Below, in pieces: positions 1 through 8,949 of a stretch of 64,000 nt of DNA. The stretch covers positions 124,001 to 188,000 of the forward strand of contig JAFDWX010000001.1 of assembly GCA_018268255.1 (NCBI GenBank), given 5' to 3'. This DNA comes from Armatimonadota bacterium (GTDB taxonomy: Bacteria; Armatimonadota; Fimbriimonadia; Fimbriimonadales; Fimbriimonadaceae). The translations under genes were made by a program, and so were the position numbers. Position 1 is the stretch's first letter, and each line of letters begins with the position of its first letter. The notes below the pieces were generated by a model that saw nothing but the letters and a program-made list of their open reading frames with translations, did not search any database and was not told the origin of the DNA.

Positions 1-1
1 G

Positions 2-1369
2 TTGTTGATGCTCACCAAAGCACTCCAACGACGCGGACACCAGGTGATCGGCACTGCAAATGGTGAGGAGGCTTTGCGTCTTCTTGATCGCGAGTCGTTC
101 CAAGTGGTGATCTCCGACTGGATCATGCCGAAGCTCGATGGGTTGCAACTGTGTCGCATCTTGCGCGCATCGGAGCAAAACACTTACACCTACTATCTGA
201 TGCTCACCGCGGCCGATCAGCACAAGGACCGCTTGATGGCACTCGAGGAAGGGGCCGACGACATGATGGTGAAGCCGTTCCACCTGTCGGAGCTCAATGC
301 TCGCCTCCGCGTCGCTGAGCGAATCTTGGCGATGAACGAAGAAGTGCAGCGGAAGAGCGTGGAAATGGAGCAGCTGAGCAATGTTCTTCAGTTTTCAAAC
401 CGCCGCATCTCCGAGATGTTCAAAGGCCTGCCCATTCCATGCGTGACCATCAGTCAAGATGGCTCAGTCATGGAGTGGAATACAGCGGCAGAGAATCTCT
501 TCCATCTGAAATCCTACGAAGTCTACATGCAGCCTCTGTGGACGGTAATCACCTCTCCAAGGTACAAGCGCCAGGCTGAAGAGCTGACTTGGGCAGCTGT
601 TTCTGGTGAGGACATCAAAGAGGAAGATTGGACGTGCCCACTGAAAAGCGGCAAAAAGGTGCATCTACTCGTAAGCACCTTCCCAATCCGAAACCACCTG
701 AACGAAGTTGTTGGGTCTGTGTTGGCCTATGTTGACGTCACCAAACAGAAGCAGCTCGAGCACCAGATTAAGGAGCAGTTGCAGGTGGCGCGAAGCCTCA
801 GCAATGAGCTCCAAGAGAAAAACACGGACCTCAAGCGACTCACCGACCAGCTTGAAGAACTGGCCTCCACGGACGGACTGACTGGATTGCCGAACTATCG
901 AACATTTAAGGAGAAACTGGAATTCGAGTTGAAGGAAGTCGTCCACCATGGACGGCCTCTCTCGATCATTCTCACGGATATCGATAAGTTTAAGACCTTT
1001 AATGACGACTTTGGACACCTCGTTGGAGATGAAGTGCTTCGCAAAGTCTCAAGCGTCTTCAAAACGCTCATAGCAGAAGTACCTGCAGGAATCGTCGCGC
1101 GATATGGCGGAGAAGAATTTGTCGTGGTCTTGCCCAACTCCACCGAATCCCAGGCGACCGAATTCGCAGAGAAACTCAGGCTGGGAGTGGAGCAAGAAAA
1201 ATGGCCGTGGCGCCAAGTCACCTCCAGTTTTGGAGTCGCCACGTGGGACTCAAGCATCGTGGATGTGAAGCAATTTGTTGATCTGGCAGATAAGGCTCTC
1301 TACTTCTCCAAGGAGAATGGGCGCAATCAGGTTAACCACTTCAAAACACTGCCAGCCCAGGCCGCTTGA
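2..1369 (+). CDS. Receiver-PAS-GGDEF protein (putative diguanylate cyclase), 5' truncated
   Basis: A phosphorylation-controlled enzyme expected to make the second messenger c-di-GMP. The receiver domain spans about residues 1-110, with a phospho-acceptor Asp at about residue 39 (ISDWIMP) and the conserved Lys in VKPFH. It lacks the usual N-terminal acidic pair, so the gene is cut by the window edge. A PAS segment follows (about 135-250), then a coiled coil (about 250-285) and a GGDEF domain with signature GGEEF at about 369-373, which is compatible with activity. The RxxD inhibitory site that usually lies five residues before the signature is absent (VPAG instead), so product inhibition through that site is unlikely. 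It ends 97 bases before rpoN. The domain assignment is secure; cyclase activity is inferred. Confidence 0.9.
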   Translation: MLMLTKALQRRGHQVIGTANGEEALRLLDRESFQVVISDWIMPKLDGLQLCRILRASEQNTYTYYLMLTAADQHKDRLMALEEGADDMMVKPFHLSELNARLRVAERILAMNEEVQRKSVEMEQLSNVLQFSNRRISEMFKGLPIPCVTISQDGSVMEWNTAAENLFHLKSYEVYMQPLWTVITSPRYKRQAEELTWAAVSGEDIKEEDWTCPLKSGKKVHLLVSTFPIRNHLNEVVGSVLAYVDVTKQKQLEHQIKEQLQVARSLSNELQEKNTDLKRLTDQLEELASTDGLTGLPNYRTFKEKLEFELKEVVHHGRPLSIILTDIDKFKTFNDDFGHLVGDEVLRKVSSVFKTLIAEVPAGIVARYGGEEFVVVLPNSTESQATEFAEKLRLGVEQEKWPWRQVTSSFGVATWDSSIVDVKQFVDLADKALYFSKENGRNQVNHFKTLPAQAA

Positions 1370-1466
1370 GTTAATTCAAGTAATATCCCGGGTAATCGAA
1401 AGGCCGGTAAGTGCCCACGATCATCTTAGTGGTGTCCAAGGACGGACATTGTTGGGGTGAAGGGAT

Positions 1467-2813
1467 ATGTCACAAGGCTTTCGATTTAACGCTGATCTGC
1501 ATTTAACGACGCAGACAAAGGTTGATCCCAGAATTGTTCTTACGAGCAAGCTTATCGAACTCAGTTCAATTGAGTTGGAGACGGCTATTTCACGGGAAAT
1601 CGAAGAAAATCCGGCTCTTGAACGCGTGGAAGAGGAAGAAGCGACCGAAGAGAACAGGCCCGAGGATATTCTCTCCAAGGTTTCGAACGACCATGATGAT
1701 TATGAGAGTCGAAGAGGCCTCCCGGACCGCGACGAAGAAGCCAACGATTGGCTGGACTATGTCTCAGATTTGCCCGATCTTCAAGATCATCTCGAAGCGC
1801 AGCTTCTGCCTCGCCTTGAGCCACAGTTCCGAAACCTCGGATCGTTCGTAATCGGATCGCTGAACGAGCACGGATATCTGGGCACGCCGATCGAGGAGAT
1901 CGCGATGGCGACTGGTAATTCGTTTGAGGAGATTGAGGCGGTTATCGCTCAACTCCAGCAGTGCGAACCGCGAGGAGTTGGCGCGCGTGGTGTGGTCGAA
2001 TGTTTGATCCTTCAACTGTCTGATGAAGACGACAACATGTCCTGTCACGCAAAGTTGCTTTTGACCGAGCACCTGACCGATCTCATCGCTCGAAACGCCA
2101 AGTCTCTTGCCAAAAAGCTGTGTGCAGATATCAAGTATGTCTATAAGCTCTTCGATCACGTCAGCAGCTTGAACCCTTACCCAGCGGAAGGATTTTCGGT
2201 CGGGCCATCCTCCCTACAGGCGTCGCACGCTCACCGAGCACAGCCTGAAATCGTGCTTACGAGAAGTGAGATTGGGTGGACCGTGGAAACACCTGGATAC
2301 GATCAAATCACGCTCAAGGTCAACCATCAGTTTCAAAAGCATGCCGAAAAAGGTGAAAACCACGCTCGCCACTACGTGGTAAGAGCGAATCGATTTCTTC
2401 AGGCTCTTGGTCAACGTCGAAACGTACTCCACCGAATTGGGCGATACCTGATCGAGAATCAGGCGGGGTTCGTCACCACCGGTCAGTTCAAGTTCGTAAA
2501 CGAGTTGACTCGGTCCAAAATGGCCAAGGATCTTGGAGTCCACGAGAGTACGATCAGTCGTGCGACTATGGATAAGTTCGTCCAAATCGCTACAGGGGAG
2601 ATTATTAGTTTCGACTTGTTCTTCGATTCCAGTCTGAAGATCAAACAGCTCATCGCCGAGATCCTCGCCTATGAGAATCCGAATAATCGCCTCTCAGACG
2701 AAAAAATCTCTAAGCTTCTGGCGGACCAAGGGATTAAAGTAGCCCGCAGAACCGTGAACAAATATCGCGATCATTCGAAGCTCCTGAATTCCAGAAAGCG
2801 ACGCGCTGCGTGA
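1467..2813 (+). CDS. rpoN: RNA polymerase sigma-54 factor
   Basis: Alternative sigma factor that directs polymerase to -24/-12 promoters and needs an AAA+ activator. The N-terminal region I is present (LTSKLIELSSIELETAI, then EENPAL), followed by an acidic linker of region II, a core-binding domain, a helix-turn-helix and a C-terminal RpoN box ARRTVNKYRD followed by a basic tail. Its 448 residues are normal for the family. The start ATG has AGGGAT just upstream. A strong terminator follows at 2920-2961. No enhancer-binding activator and no obvious GG-N10-GC promoter was recognised in the window, so its targets lie elsewhere. Pseudopilins are classic sigma-54 targets in other bacteria, but the pseudopilin at 42.6 kb here has a sigma-70-like promoter. 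Confidence 0.95.
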   Translation: MSQGFRFNADLHLTTQTKVDPRIVLTSKLIELSSIELETAISREIEENPALERVEEEEATEENRPEDILSKVSNDHDDYESRRGLPDRDEEANDWLDYVSDLPDLQDHLEAQLLPRLEPQFRNLGSFVIGSLNEHGYLGTPIEEIAMATGNSFEEIEAVIAQLQQCEPRGVGARGVVECLILQLSDEDDNMSCHAKLLLTEHLTDLIARNAKSLAKKLCADIKYVYKLFDHVSSLNPYPAEGFSVGPSSLQASHAHRAQPEIVLTRSEIGWTVETPGYDQITLKVNHQFQKHAEKGENHARHYVVRANRFLQALGQRRNVLHRIGRYLIENQAGFVTTGQFKFVNELTRSKMAKDLGVHESTISRATMDKFVQIATGEIISFDLFFDSSLKIKQLIAEILAYENPNNRLSDEKISKLLADQGIKVARRTVNKYRDHSKLLNSRKRRAA

Positions 2814-2919
2814 TAAGAAACTTATAAAGTCCCGCGAGAACTTGCCGATATAAGTGGTAGCAGTGGCGAAAGCACGGTCCACTAGCAAAAGCGACTCAGA
2901 GCTACACGAAGCAACGGTT

Positions 2920-2961
2920 GCCCAGCGAGTTTTGTCCTCTCCTTCTCGCTGGGCTCTTTTT
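2920..2961 (+). terminator. Rho-independent terminator after rpoN
   Basis: A perfect 10-bp stem, GCCCAGCGAG (2920-2929) paired with CTCGCTGGGC (2945-2954), is followed by TCTTTTT. The stop codon of rpoN is about 107 bases upstream. The region between holds nested short inverted repeats and could be a small RNA or a long 3' untranslated region. Confidence 0.85.
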
Positions 2962-2971
2962 ATGGATCGTG

Positions 2972-3880
2972 CTACCAGCCCCGGCCGGCCATCTGCTCAT
3001 CCGGCTTAAGCGAGGAGCAGTTGATTCCAACCATCGGCTCGCCCAGGTTGCGGCTGATCTCCGCTAGTCGCTTGGGGTCCTTGTGGAAGAGCACTGACTC
3101 GACGATCGCCTTTGCTCGCCGCGCTGGGTCTCCGCTCTTGAATATCCCCGATCCCACAAACACAGTTTCGGCACCGAGTTGCATCATGAGCGCGGCATCA
3201 GCGGGTGTCGCGATTCCGCCGGCACTGAAGTTCGGCACGGGAAGTTTGCCGGTTTCGTGGACAGTTCTAATCATATCCAGTGGTGCCTGATGCTCCTTGG
3301 CCAGGACGTACAACTCATCCTCTCGCGCGTTCTGAACGGAGCGAATCTGGCTCATGATCGTGCGCATATGGCGAACTGCTTCGACGACGTCGCCTGTTCC
3401 AGCTTCTCCCTTCGTGCGGATCATGGCTGCACCTTCACCGCATCGGCGAAGCGCTTCTCCTAGGTTCCGTGCACCGCAGACAAAAGGAACCGTGAACACG
3501 TGCTTATCAACGTGATTCTCTTCGTCAGCGGGGGTTAAGACTTCACTCTCGTCGATGAAATCGACCTCGATCGCCTCAAGGATTTGGGCCTCGGCAAAGT
3601 GGCCGATACGGCACTTTGCCATCACCGGAATGGTGACCACGCTCTTGATTTCCAAGATCATTTCCGGGTCACTCATGCGGGCCACGCCACCATCGCGACG
3701 GATGTCGGCGGGAACACGTTCCAGCGCCATCACGGCTACGGCTCCTGCGTCTTCCGCGATTCGGGCCTGTTCAGGGGTGACCACGTCCATGATCACGCCA
3801 CCCTTCAGCATTTCGGCGAGGCCAACCTTTTCGCGCCAAGTCTTGTGCCCAAGCCTGGGCGGTTCAATCGTACTGCTCAT
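2972..3880 (-). CDS. pdxS: Pyridoxal 5'-phosphate synthase lyase subunit PdxS
   Basis: Synthase subunit of the DXP-independent vitamin B6 pathway. It builds PLP from ribose 5-phosphate, glyceraldehyde 3-phosphate and ammonia delivered by PdxT. The sequence shows the family hallmarks: an N-terminal region with [20 protein letters not shown], the [12 protein letters not shown] segment, the VMAKCRIGH lysine region, [14 protein letters not shown] and the phosphate-binding [20 protein letters not shown]. Length (302 aa) is typical. It is transcribed away from the MFS gene at 4008; the 127-base gap holds both promoters, and TACAAT reads toward pdxS about 18 bases before the start. The glutaminase partner PdxT is not adjacent, which is unusual because the two are commonly paired. 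PLP users in the window include alanine racemase. Confidence 0.97.
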   Translation of the reverse strand: MSSTIEPPRLGHKTWREKVGLAEMLKGGVIMDVVTPEQARIAEDAGAVAVMALERVPADIRRDGGVARMSDPEMILEIKSVVTIPVMAKCRIGHFAEAQILEAIEVDFIDESEVLTPADEENHVDKHVFTVPFVCGARNLGEALRRCGEGAAMIRTKGEAGTGDVVEAVRHMRTIMSQIRSVQNAREDELYVLAKEHQAPLDMIRTVHETGKLPVPNFSAGGIATPADAALMMQLGAETVFVGSGIFKSGDPARRAKAIVESVLFHKDPKRLAEISRNLGEPMVGINCSSLKPDEQMAGRGW

Positions 3881-3994
3881 ATTAGATAACCTACATTGTA
3901 CTAGAGCGGAAATTAGTGGCCGGTTCCACTAAAGCTTCCAAGTCAATTCTCCGCAAATTCCAACGGCCAAGCAACTCGCGCCGTCCAAAATCAT

Positions 3995-4000
3995 TAGAAT
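3995..4000 (+). promoter_or_regulatory. -10 box of MFS gene, start probably leaderless
   Basis: TAGAAT lies 7 bases before the GTG at 4008, so the transcription start would fall on or next to the start codon. The AAGGA between them is too close to the GTG to act as a normal ribosome binding site. Confidence 0.5.
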
Positions 4001-4007
4001 AAGGAAC

Positions 4008-5258
4008 GTGATCCAGCTTCGAGTCCCGCCGGCGCTCCAACAGGTTGAGTTTCGGCGCTATCTAGCTGGAGCGTTTATTTCCAACGTTGGCAGCAACATC
4101 CAAGCGTGGGCTATCGGTTGGCATGTCTACCAACTCACGCACCAATCCTACATGGTGGGCCTGCTCGGGTTGGTGAGAGTCGGCCCGCTTGTCGTGTTCT
4201 CGCTTTTTGGTGGCGTTCTGGCGGATCATGCCGACCGCCGAAAGATCATGTTGGCCACGCAGACTGCGATGGCTACCATCGCGGGTGTGCTCGCCATTAC
4301 TTCTTGGCTGCATCTTGTCTCGGTGTATCTCATCTACGCCATGGTAGGTCTGTTTGCCATTGCGCGATCGTTCGACGGACCCGCGCGACAAGCCTTGCAG
4401 GTCAACCTGGTTCCTAAGGAGATCTTTCCCAACGCGGCCAGCATGAATGGTGTTGCCTGGCGGCTCAGCGACGTCCTGGGACCGATTATCACCGGCGTCC
4501 TCGTCGGATTCAACACCAAGAATCCGACCCTGGGGTTGACGATGTGCTACAGCATCAACAGCCTTTCGTTTCTGGCTCTGATCTACGCGGTTTGGCGAAC
4601 TCCTTATCGGTACGAACCATCCATTGCAGATCGGCCCCGATCCGTCCAACAGGTCATCCGCCAGATTGGAGAAGGCATCAAATTCGTCAATCGCACGCCT
4701 GTAGTCCGCAGCGCGATGTGGATTGATTTTTGGGCCACATTCCTTTCAGGAGCGGAGGCTCTGCTGCCCGCTTTTGCGGCAACTGTTCTGGGCCTTGGCG
4801 CAAGCGGATATGGAGTTTTGGCGGCAAGCTCCGGCGTGGGAGCTTTGATCGCAGCATCGGGGTTGACCTATCTTCCCACCATCACCCATCAGGGTCGCGT
4901 CGTTGTAACGATGATCGCCCTGTTCGGGCTGGCGACGATAGGTTTCGGAGCCGCTCCCAACTTGTGGGTAGCTTCGGTGTGCTTGGCTCTGGTGGGTGCC
5001 AGTGATATGATCAGTACGGTTCTTCGGCAGACCATCCGCCAGCTTGCAACGCCGGACGACCTACGCGGACGCATGAATGCGACCAGCAGCTTGTTCCACA
5101 TCTCCGGACCCCAACTCGGTGACTACGAGGCTGGGTTGATCGCCCACTCTTTCGGTGAGCGATTCTCCATCATCCTCGGCGGATCCCTATGCCTTTTTGT
5201 GGCGGCGCATTGGTCGCGGGCCAAGGCTTTGACTGGTTACGTCCACCGAGCGGATTGA
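4008..5258 (+). CDS. Major facilitator superfamily transporter, EntS/MdtG-like exporter
   Basis: Predicted inner-membrane secondary transporter of about 12 transmembrane helices (416 aa) resembling the enterobactin-exporter/macrolide-efflux branch of the MFS. The cytoplasmic loop motif A after helix 2 is clear (GGVLADHADRRKIM), and the sequence is hydrophobic throughout, with charged residues confined to loops. A mid-protein loop (about residues 205-225) separates the two six-helix halves. The start is a GTG; a -10-like box ends 7 bases upstream, suggesting a leaderless mRNA. It stands alone between pdxS (divergent) and purM (convergent, stop codons abutting). The substrate cannot be told from sequence; no siderophore genes are nearby. 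Confidence 0.85.
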   Translation: MIQLRVPPALQQVEFRRYLAGAFISNVGSNIQAWAIGWHVYQLTHQSYMVGLLGLVRVGPLVVFSLFGGVLADHADRRKIMLATQTAMATIAGVLAITSWLHLVSVYLIYAMVGLFAIARSFDGPARQALQVNLVPKEIFPNAASMNGVAWRLSDVLGPIITGVLVGFNTKNPTLGLTMCYSINSLSFLALIYAVWRTPYRYEPSIADRPRSVQQVIRQIGEGIKFVNRTPVVRSAMWIDFWATFLSGAEALLPAFAATVLGLGASGYGVLAASSGVGALIAASGLTYLPTITHQGRVVVTMIALFGLATIGFGAAPNLWVASVCLALVGASDMISTVLRQTIRQLATPDDLRGRMNATSSLFHISGPQLGDYEAGLIAHSFGERFSIILGGSLCLFVAAHWSRAKALTGYVHRAD

Positions 5259-6299
5259 TCAGACGATCTGCACTTCCTGGCCGCCGCGCTGAACCTCGCC
5301 AATGACCATCGCCGTCTCTCCAGCCTGATTGAGCCGCTGGACAATGGCAGGAGCCACGTCACGGTTGACGATCAGAACCATGCCGATGCCGCAATTGAAT
5401 GTTTTGTACATCTCTGGCCATGGCACATGGGCAATATCCTGGATGAGGTTAAAGATCGGCAGCACCGACCAACTTCGCCGTTCAAGAACTACTTTGATGT
5501 CGCTGGGCAGCACGCGCGGGATGTTGTCGGTGAGTCCACCGCCCGTGATATGAGCCATCGCGTAGATATCCGGGCTGTCCTGCAAAATCGGATAGATCGA
5601 GTTGTAATAGCATCTGTGGGGTCGAAGCAACTCCTCGCCGATCGTCGTGGACAAACCGGGCATTGCGTCGCGAACGGACATTCCGCCCACCTCGAAAATG
5701 GCTTTTCGGGCCAGAGAATAGCCGTTGGTGTGAAGCCCGTCGCTTGCGAGCCCGATGACAAAATCCCCAGCTTTCATCTTCGGCCTGGGTAATTTTTGAT
5801 CAGCATCGACCACACCCACGATTGTCCCGACAATGTCCACTTCGTCATCGACATAGGTGCCGGGAAGCTCAGCTGTTTCGCCTCCGATTAAGGCGCAGTT
5901 AACACTGCTGCAGGATTGAACCATCCCCCGAACGATGGCCTCAAAAACTTCCGAATGAATGTGCGAGCAACCGTAGTAATCGAGGAAGAACAGCGGCTTC
6001 GCACCTTGACACAAGATATCGTTGACGCAGTGGTTGACCAAATCCATGCCGATTCCGCTAAAATCTCCAGCCATCGCGGCGACCCTAGTCTTGGTTCCGA
6101 CACCGTCGATGCTGCTCACCAAGACCGGCCGTTCGATTCCTGGAAATTGGCCGCTGAACATCGCGCCGAACCCGCCGATGCTCGCCATAACTTGTTCGTT
6201 GTGGGTCTGGCGAATTTCGGGAATCACGTTGCGTAGAACGCGCTGGGCCTCATCGATGTGGACGCCTGCAGCCGAGTAAGTGAGCGAATGCTCGGACAT
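5259..6299 (-). CDS. purM: Phosphoribosylformylglycinamidine cyclo-ligase (AIR synthetase)
   Basis: Fifth step of purine synthesis: ATP-dependent ring closure of FGAM to 5-aminoimidazole ribotide. Recognised by SSIDGVGTKTRVA (ATP-grasping loop), DLVNHCVNDILCQGAKPLFFLDYYG, the ALIGGETAELPGTY motif, and ASDGLHTNGYSLAR followed by HITGGGLTDNIPR. Length (346 aa) is standard. The gene is transcribed toward the MFS gene and its stop abuts that of the MFS gene. No other pur gene is in the window, so it is not part of a purine operon here. Confidence 0.97.
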   Translation of the reverse strand: MSEHSLTYSAAGVHIDEAQRVLRNVIPEIRQTHNEQVMASIGGFGAMFSGQFPGIERPVLVSSIDGVGTKTRVAAMAGDFSGIGMDLVNHCVNDILCQGAKPLFFLDYYGCSHIHSEVFEAIVRGMVQSCSSVNCALIGGETAELPGTYVDDEVDIVGTIVGVVDADQKLPRPKMKAGDFVIGLASDGLHTNGYSLARKAIFEVGGMSVRDAMPGLSTTIGEELLRPHRCYYNSIYPILQDSPDIYAMAHITGGGLTDNIPRVLPSDIKVVLERRSWSVLPIFNLIQDIAHVPWPEMYKTFNCGIGMVLIVNRDVAPAIVQRLNQAGETAMVIGEVQRGGQEVQIV

Positions 6300-6348
6300 T
6301 CGGCAAGCCTACCCGGGTCGCCTCGCCATTCGGGCCGATTTGCGCGGG

Positions 6349-6354
6349 TATAAC
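6349..6354 (+). promoter_or_regulatory. -10 box of tRNA-Lys
   Basis: TATAAC ends 10 bases before the first base of the tRNA, the spacing expected for a tRNA promoter with a very short leader. The -35 region is not obvious. Confidence 0.5.
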
Positions 6355-6364
6355 ATCAAGGTTC

Positions 6365-6437
6365 GAGTCGGTAGCTCAGTCGGTAGAGCAACGCCCTTTT
6401 AAGGCGTGGGTCCTGGGTTCGAGTCCCAGCCGACTCA
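6365..6437 (+). tRNA. tRNA-Lys (anticodon UUU)
   Basis: A full cloverleaf can be drawn by eye. The acceptor stem GAGTCGG/CCGACTC is perfect; the D arm is GCTC..GAGC; the anticodon arm is ACGCC-CTTTTAA-GGCGT with anticodon TTT; the T arm is CTGGG-TTCGAGT-CCCAG; the discriminator base is A. Length is 73 nt. The 3' CCA is not encoded (CTT follows), so it must be added enzymatically. Confidence 0.97.
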
Positions 6438-6445
6438 CTTCTTTT

Positions 6446-7381
6446 TCAAGGTCGCCAGACAAATCGCATCCCCAGCGAAAAATCAGCCGCCACGCTGGCG
6501 ACACCCCGAGAATTCAAGAAGTCAAAATTCTCGCTGAAGAAAAGTTCAAGGGCCTTTTCCTCCGTTAGCTTTCTGCGGTACCCAAAAGTCACCTGCCGGT
6601 TGGGCTGATCCAGTTTGCGGATATTTGTTCTCAGCGGAGCCGATTCGCTCTGGCTTTGAATGATCCACGCATCTCGTGAGTTTGGTGTCCATTCCAAGGC
6701 TGCCCCCAACTGCCAGCCTGGCTTCCCTGAACCGGCCCAAGCCGATCGAGCGGAGGTGGTGACTGCGGCCGCCTGCCAAGTCAGCGCTACTTGGCGCATT
6801 ACCTGCATCGTTCCGGCTATTCCCACGCCGAGATTCGGTCGACCAGATCCAGTCATCCTGGAGGGGCGCCCGAACGGCAAGCTGAGTGCCGCTGTAGCGG
6901 TTACCCCGGCAACAAGTTCACGACTAAATCCGACTTGGGCATCCGTAAGTCCAGTCGTACCTCCGAGACGATAGTTAGCGCCGTCGGTGACCAGCGTACG
7001 GTTTTTGGGATATCCGGTGCGGGAAAGGTCTTTGAACCCGATCATCCGGTGCCACCATTCGATCGTTGAGTCCATAAAGCCGCCAGACCGTTCCAATAGT
7101 CCGATCTGGGCGTAGAGTTCTCCACTCTCGATTCCCCATCTGCCAGAAATCCGGAGTGCGTGACTCTCAGCATCTTCAATAACTGACCCTTCGCGATAGG
7201 ATTCATTTGCGATCGCAAGCAGTGCGCCGAACTCTCGCTGTCGGGCTTTGAGAACTGAAGATCGAAACGGGAGTCTGAGAACGGGAGTGCTCACCGTACG
7301 AAAATTCGAAGTTTCCACCGGGCCTGCTGCAGCAAAAGAACCCATTCCCATAACCAAAAACCACACCACCCACTTGCCCAT
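6446..7381 (-). CDS. Secreted outer-membrane-like protein (DUF3187-like)
   Basis: Function unknown. It begins with a signal peptide (MGKWVVWFLVMGMGSFAAAG) and continues as alternating amphipathic beta-strands with many Gly, aromatic and Arg residues, as in outer-membrane beta-barrels; the last strand ends in GMRFVWRP. A WWHRMIGFKDLSR segment followed by a glycine-rich GLTDAQVGFSREL segment resembles the DUF3187 family, but that link is from memory and unproved. The 8-base distance from a GATAAT box to the ATG suggests a leaderless message. The stop lies 9 bases past the convergent tRNA-Lys. Confidence 0.65.
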   Translation of the reverse strand: MGKWVVWFLVMGMGSFAAAGPVETSNFRTVSTPVLRLPFRSSVLKARQREFGALLAIANESYREGSVIEDAESHALRISGRWGIESGELYAQIGLLERSGGFMDSTIEWWHRMIGFKDLSRTGYPKNRTLVTDGANYRLGGTTGLTDAQVGFSRELVAGVTATAALSLPFGRPSRMTGSGRPNLGVGIAGTMQVMRQVALTWQAAAVTTSARSAWAGSGKPGWQLGAALEWTPNSRDAWIIQSQSESAPLRTNIRKLDQPNRQVTFGYRRKLTEEKALELFFSENFDFLNSRGVASVAADFSLGMRFVWRP

Positions 7382-7458
7382 TCACCGATATTATCACGGC
7401 ACGAGTCCCATTCAACCTGTGTCAAACTATCGACAGACTCCAACCATTCGGTGCAACG

Positions 7459-8949
7459 ATGCCCAAAGTAGCAATCCAAATCCCCCAAATTGGCGAAGGC
7501 CTGCAGGAAGCACGGTTAGTTGCCTATCTCAAGCAACCCGGCGACAAGGTTCGGCGTGACGAGCCGATTTACCAGATGGAGACCGATAAGGCCGTGATGG
7601 ATGTTGAATCCCCTTATGAGGGGGTACTCGTCCAATGGCTTGCCGCAATCGATACGATCCTACCCATCGGCGCAGATGTTGCACAAATGGAGATTGCTAT
7701 CGAAAATGAAAATAATGAGTCGGTGGTATCCGAACCTGCAACCTCAGGGAACCAGATCAGCCTGTGCATCCCGATGATCGGCGAAGGTTTGCAGGAAGCG
7801 CGCCTAGTCTCCGTATTGAAGCAGCCCGGAGACATCATCCATCGAGACGAACCGATCTACCAGATGGAAACCGACAAGGCTGTGATGGACGTCGAATCGC
7901 CCTACGAAGGAAGGCTGATCGGTTGGAAAGTTCCTGTGGATACGGTTCTCCCGATTGGCGCAGAGGTTGGCACGATCGAGCTGTTCGGCGAGGCACCCAC
8001 GACCAGTGTTGCGGCAACCCACGCACCTAAGCCTACGCCTGCCGCCGCCCCAGTCGCTTCGGACCCAGGGGCTGGAACCCCTTCGGCACGGCGAACCGAT
8101 GTGCCCCCTCGAACCCGGGCATACGCAAAAGAGAAAGGAATCGACGACGCGACCCTCGCACAAATCCCAGCCACGGGAAGCAAATTGATGCCTGCCGACA
8201 TCGATGCTTATCTAGCAGGCGGCGTCGTGTCCCACGCTCCGAAATCATCCTATGTTGTTTCCAGCGAGCATTATGCCGAGCGCGAACTCTCCCAAAAACA
8301 GCGCTTGCTGAGTTCACGACTCGTCCGAGGATCTCAGCTCGTCGTTCCCGGCACCATGTCGATGCCGATCGCCTGGGCTCCGATCGAAGCGGAGCGAGCC
8401 CGACTTAAAGCGGCCGGAGGGGACTTCCAACCGAGCGCATTTACGATGTTTGCCTACGCCGCCGCGAAAGCTGTCGCCCAGTTTCCCGCCTTCCGTTCGA
8501 CGATGATCGGAGACAGCACGCTCCGGACCTATCACCATGTGAATCTTGGCATTGCCGTGGCGTTGCCCGGAGATGAACTCGTCATCGCGGTCGTCGACCA
8601 AGCGGACACATTGGCATGGCCAGACTTCGCCAAGAAGGCCCGCGAGAGTATCGATCTTGCCCGAAACGGCAAGGATCAGGTCAATGAAAGCGTGACGATC
8701 AGCCTCACGAACATGCAGTCGTACAACCTGCGCGACGCTGTAGCTGTCGTCGTACCTCCAGCGGTCGCGACACTGTTCCTTGGCGCGCCGTATTACGCGC
8801 AGGATCCCGATTCGCCCACGCCGAACATCAAGCGGCAGGTCAATATCGCGCTGACGTTTGATCATCGAATCCTCAACGGTGTTGGTGCGAGCGAGTTCTT
8901 ACTGGCAATTAAAAAGAATGTTGAGGAAATCCAAAGCATTCTTTCATGA
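7459..8949 (+). CDS. 2-oxoacid dehydrogenase E2 acyltransferase with two lipoyl domains
   Basis: Core component of a pyruvate- or branched-chain-type dehydrogenase complex: its lipoyl arms carry the acyl group from E1 to CoA and then to E3. Two near-identical lipoyl domains (about residues 1-80 and 97-175) each carry the lipoylation motif METDKAVMDVESP; an Ala/Pro-rich linker follows, then a peripheral-subunit-binding domain (PPRTRAYAKEKGIDDATL, about 213-255) and a CAT-like catalytic domain (about 270-496). In the catalytic HxxxDG motif the His is kept (H469) but the Asp is Asn (DHRILNG, N473), so catalysis may be changed. No E1 or E3 gene is adjacent. It is first in an operon with the 8946 hydrolase (4-base overlap). 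Confidence 0.9.
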   Translation: MPKVAIQIPQIGEGLQEARLVAYLKQPGDKVRRDEPIYQMETDKAVMDVESPYEGVLVQWLAAIDTILPIGADVAQMEIAIENENNESVVSEPATSGNQISLCIPMIGEGLQEARLVSVLKQPGDIIHRDEPIYQMETDKAVMDVESPYEGRLIGWKVPVDTVLPIGAEVGTIELFGEAPTTSVAATHAPKPTPAAAPVASDPGAGTPSARRTDVPPRTRAYAKEKGIDDATLAQIPATGSKLMPADIDAYLAGGVVSHAPKSSYVVSSEHYAERELSQKQRLLSSRLVRGSQLVVPGTMSMPIAWAPIEAERARLKAAGGDFQPSAFTMFAYAAAKAVAQFPAFRSTMIGDSTLRTYHHVNLGIAVALPGDELVIAVVDQADTLAWPDFAKKARESIDLARNGKDQVNESVTISLTNMQSYNLRDAVAVVVPPAVATLFLGAPYYAQDPDSPTPNIKRQVNIALTFDHRILNGVGASEFLLAIKKNVEEIQSILS

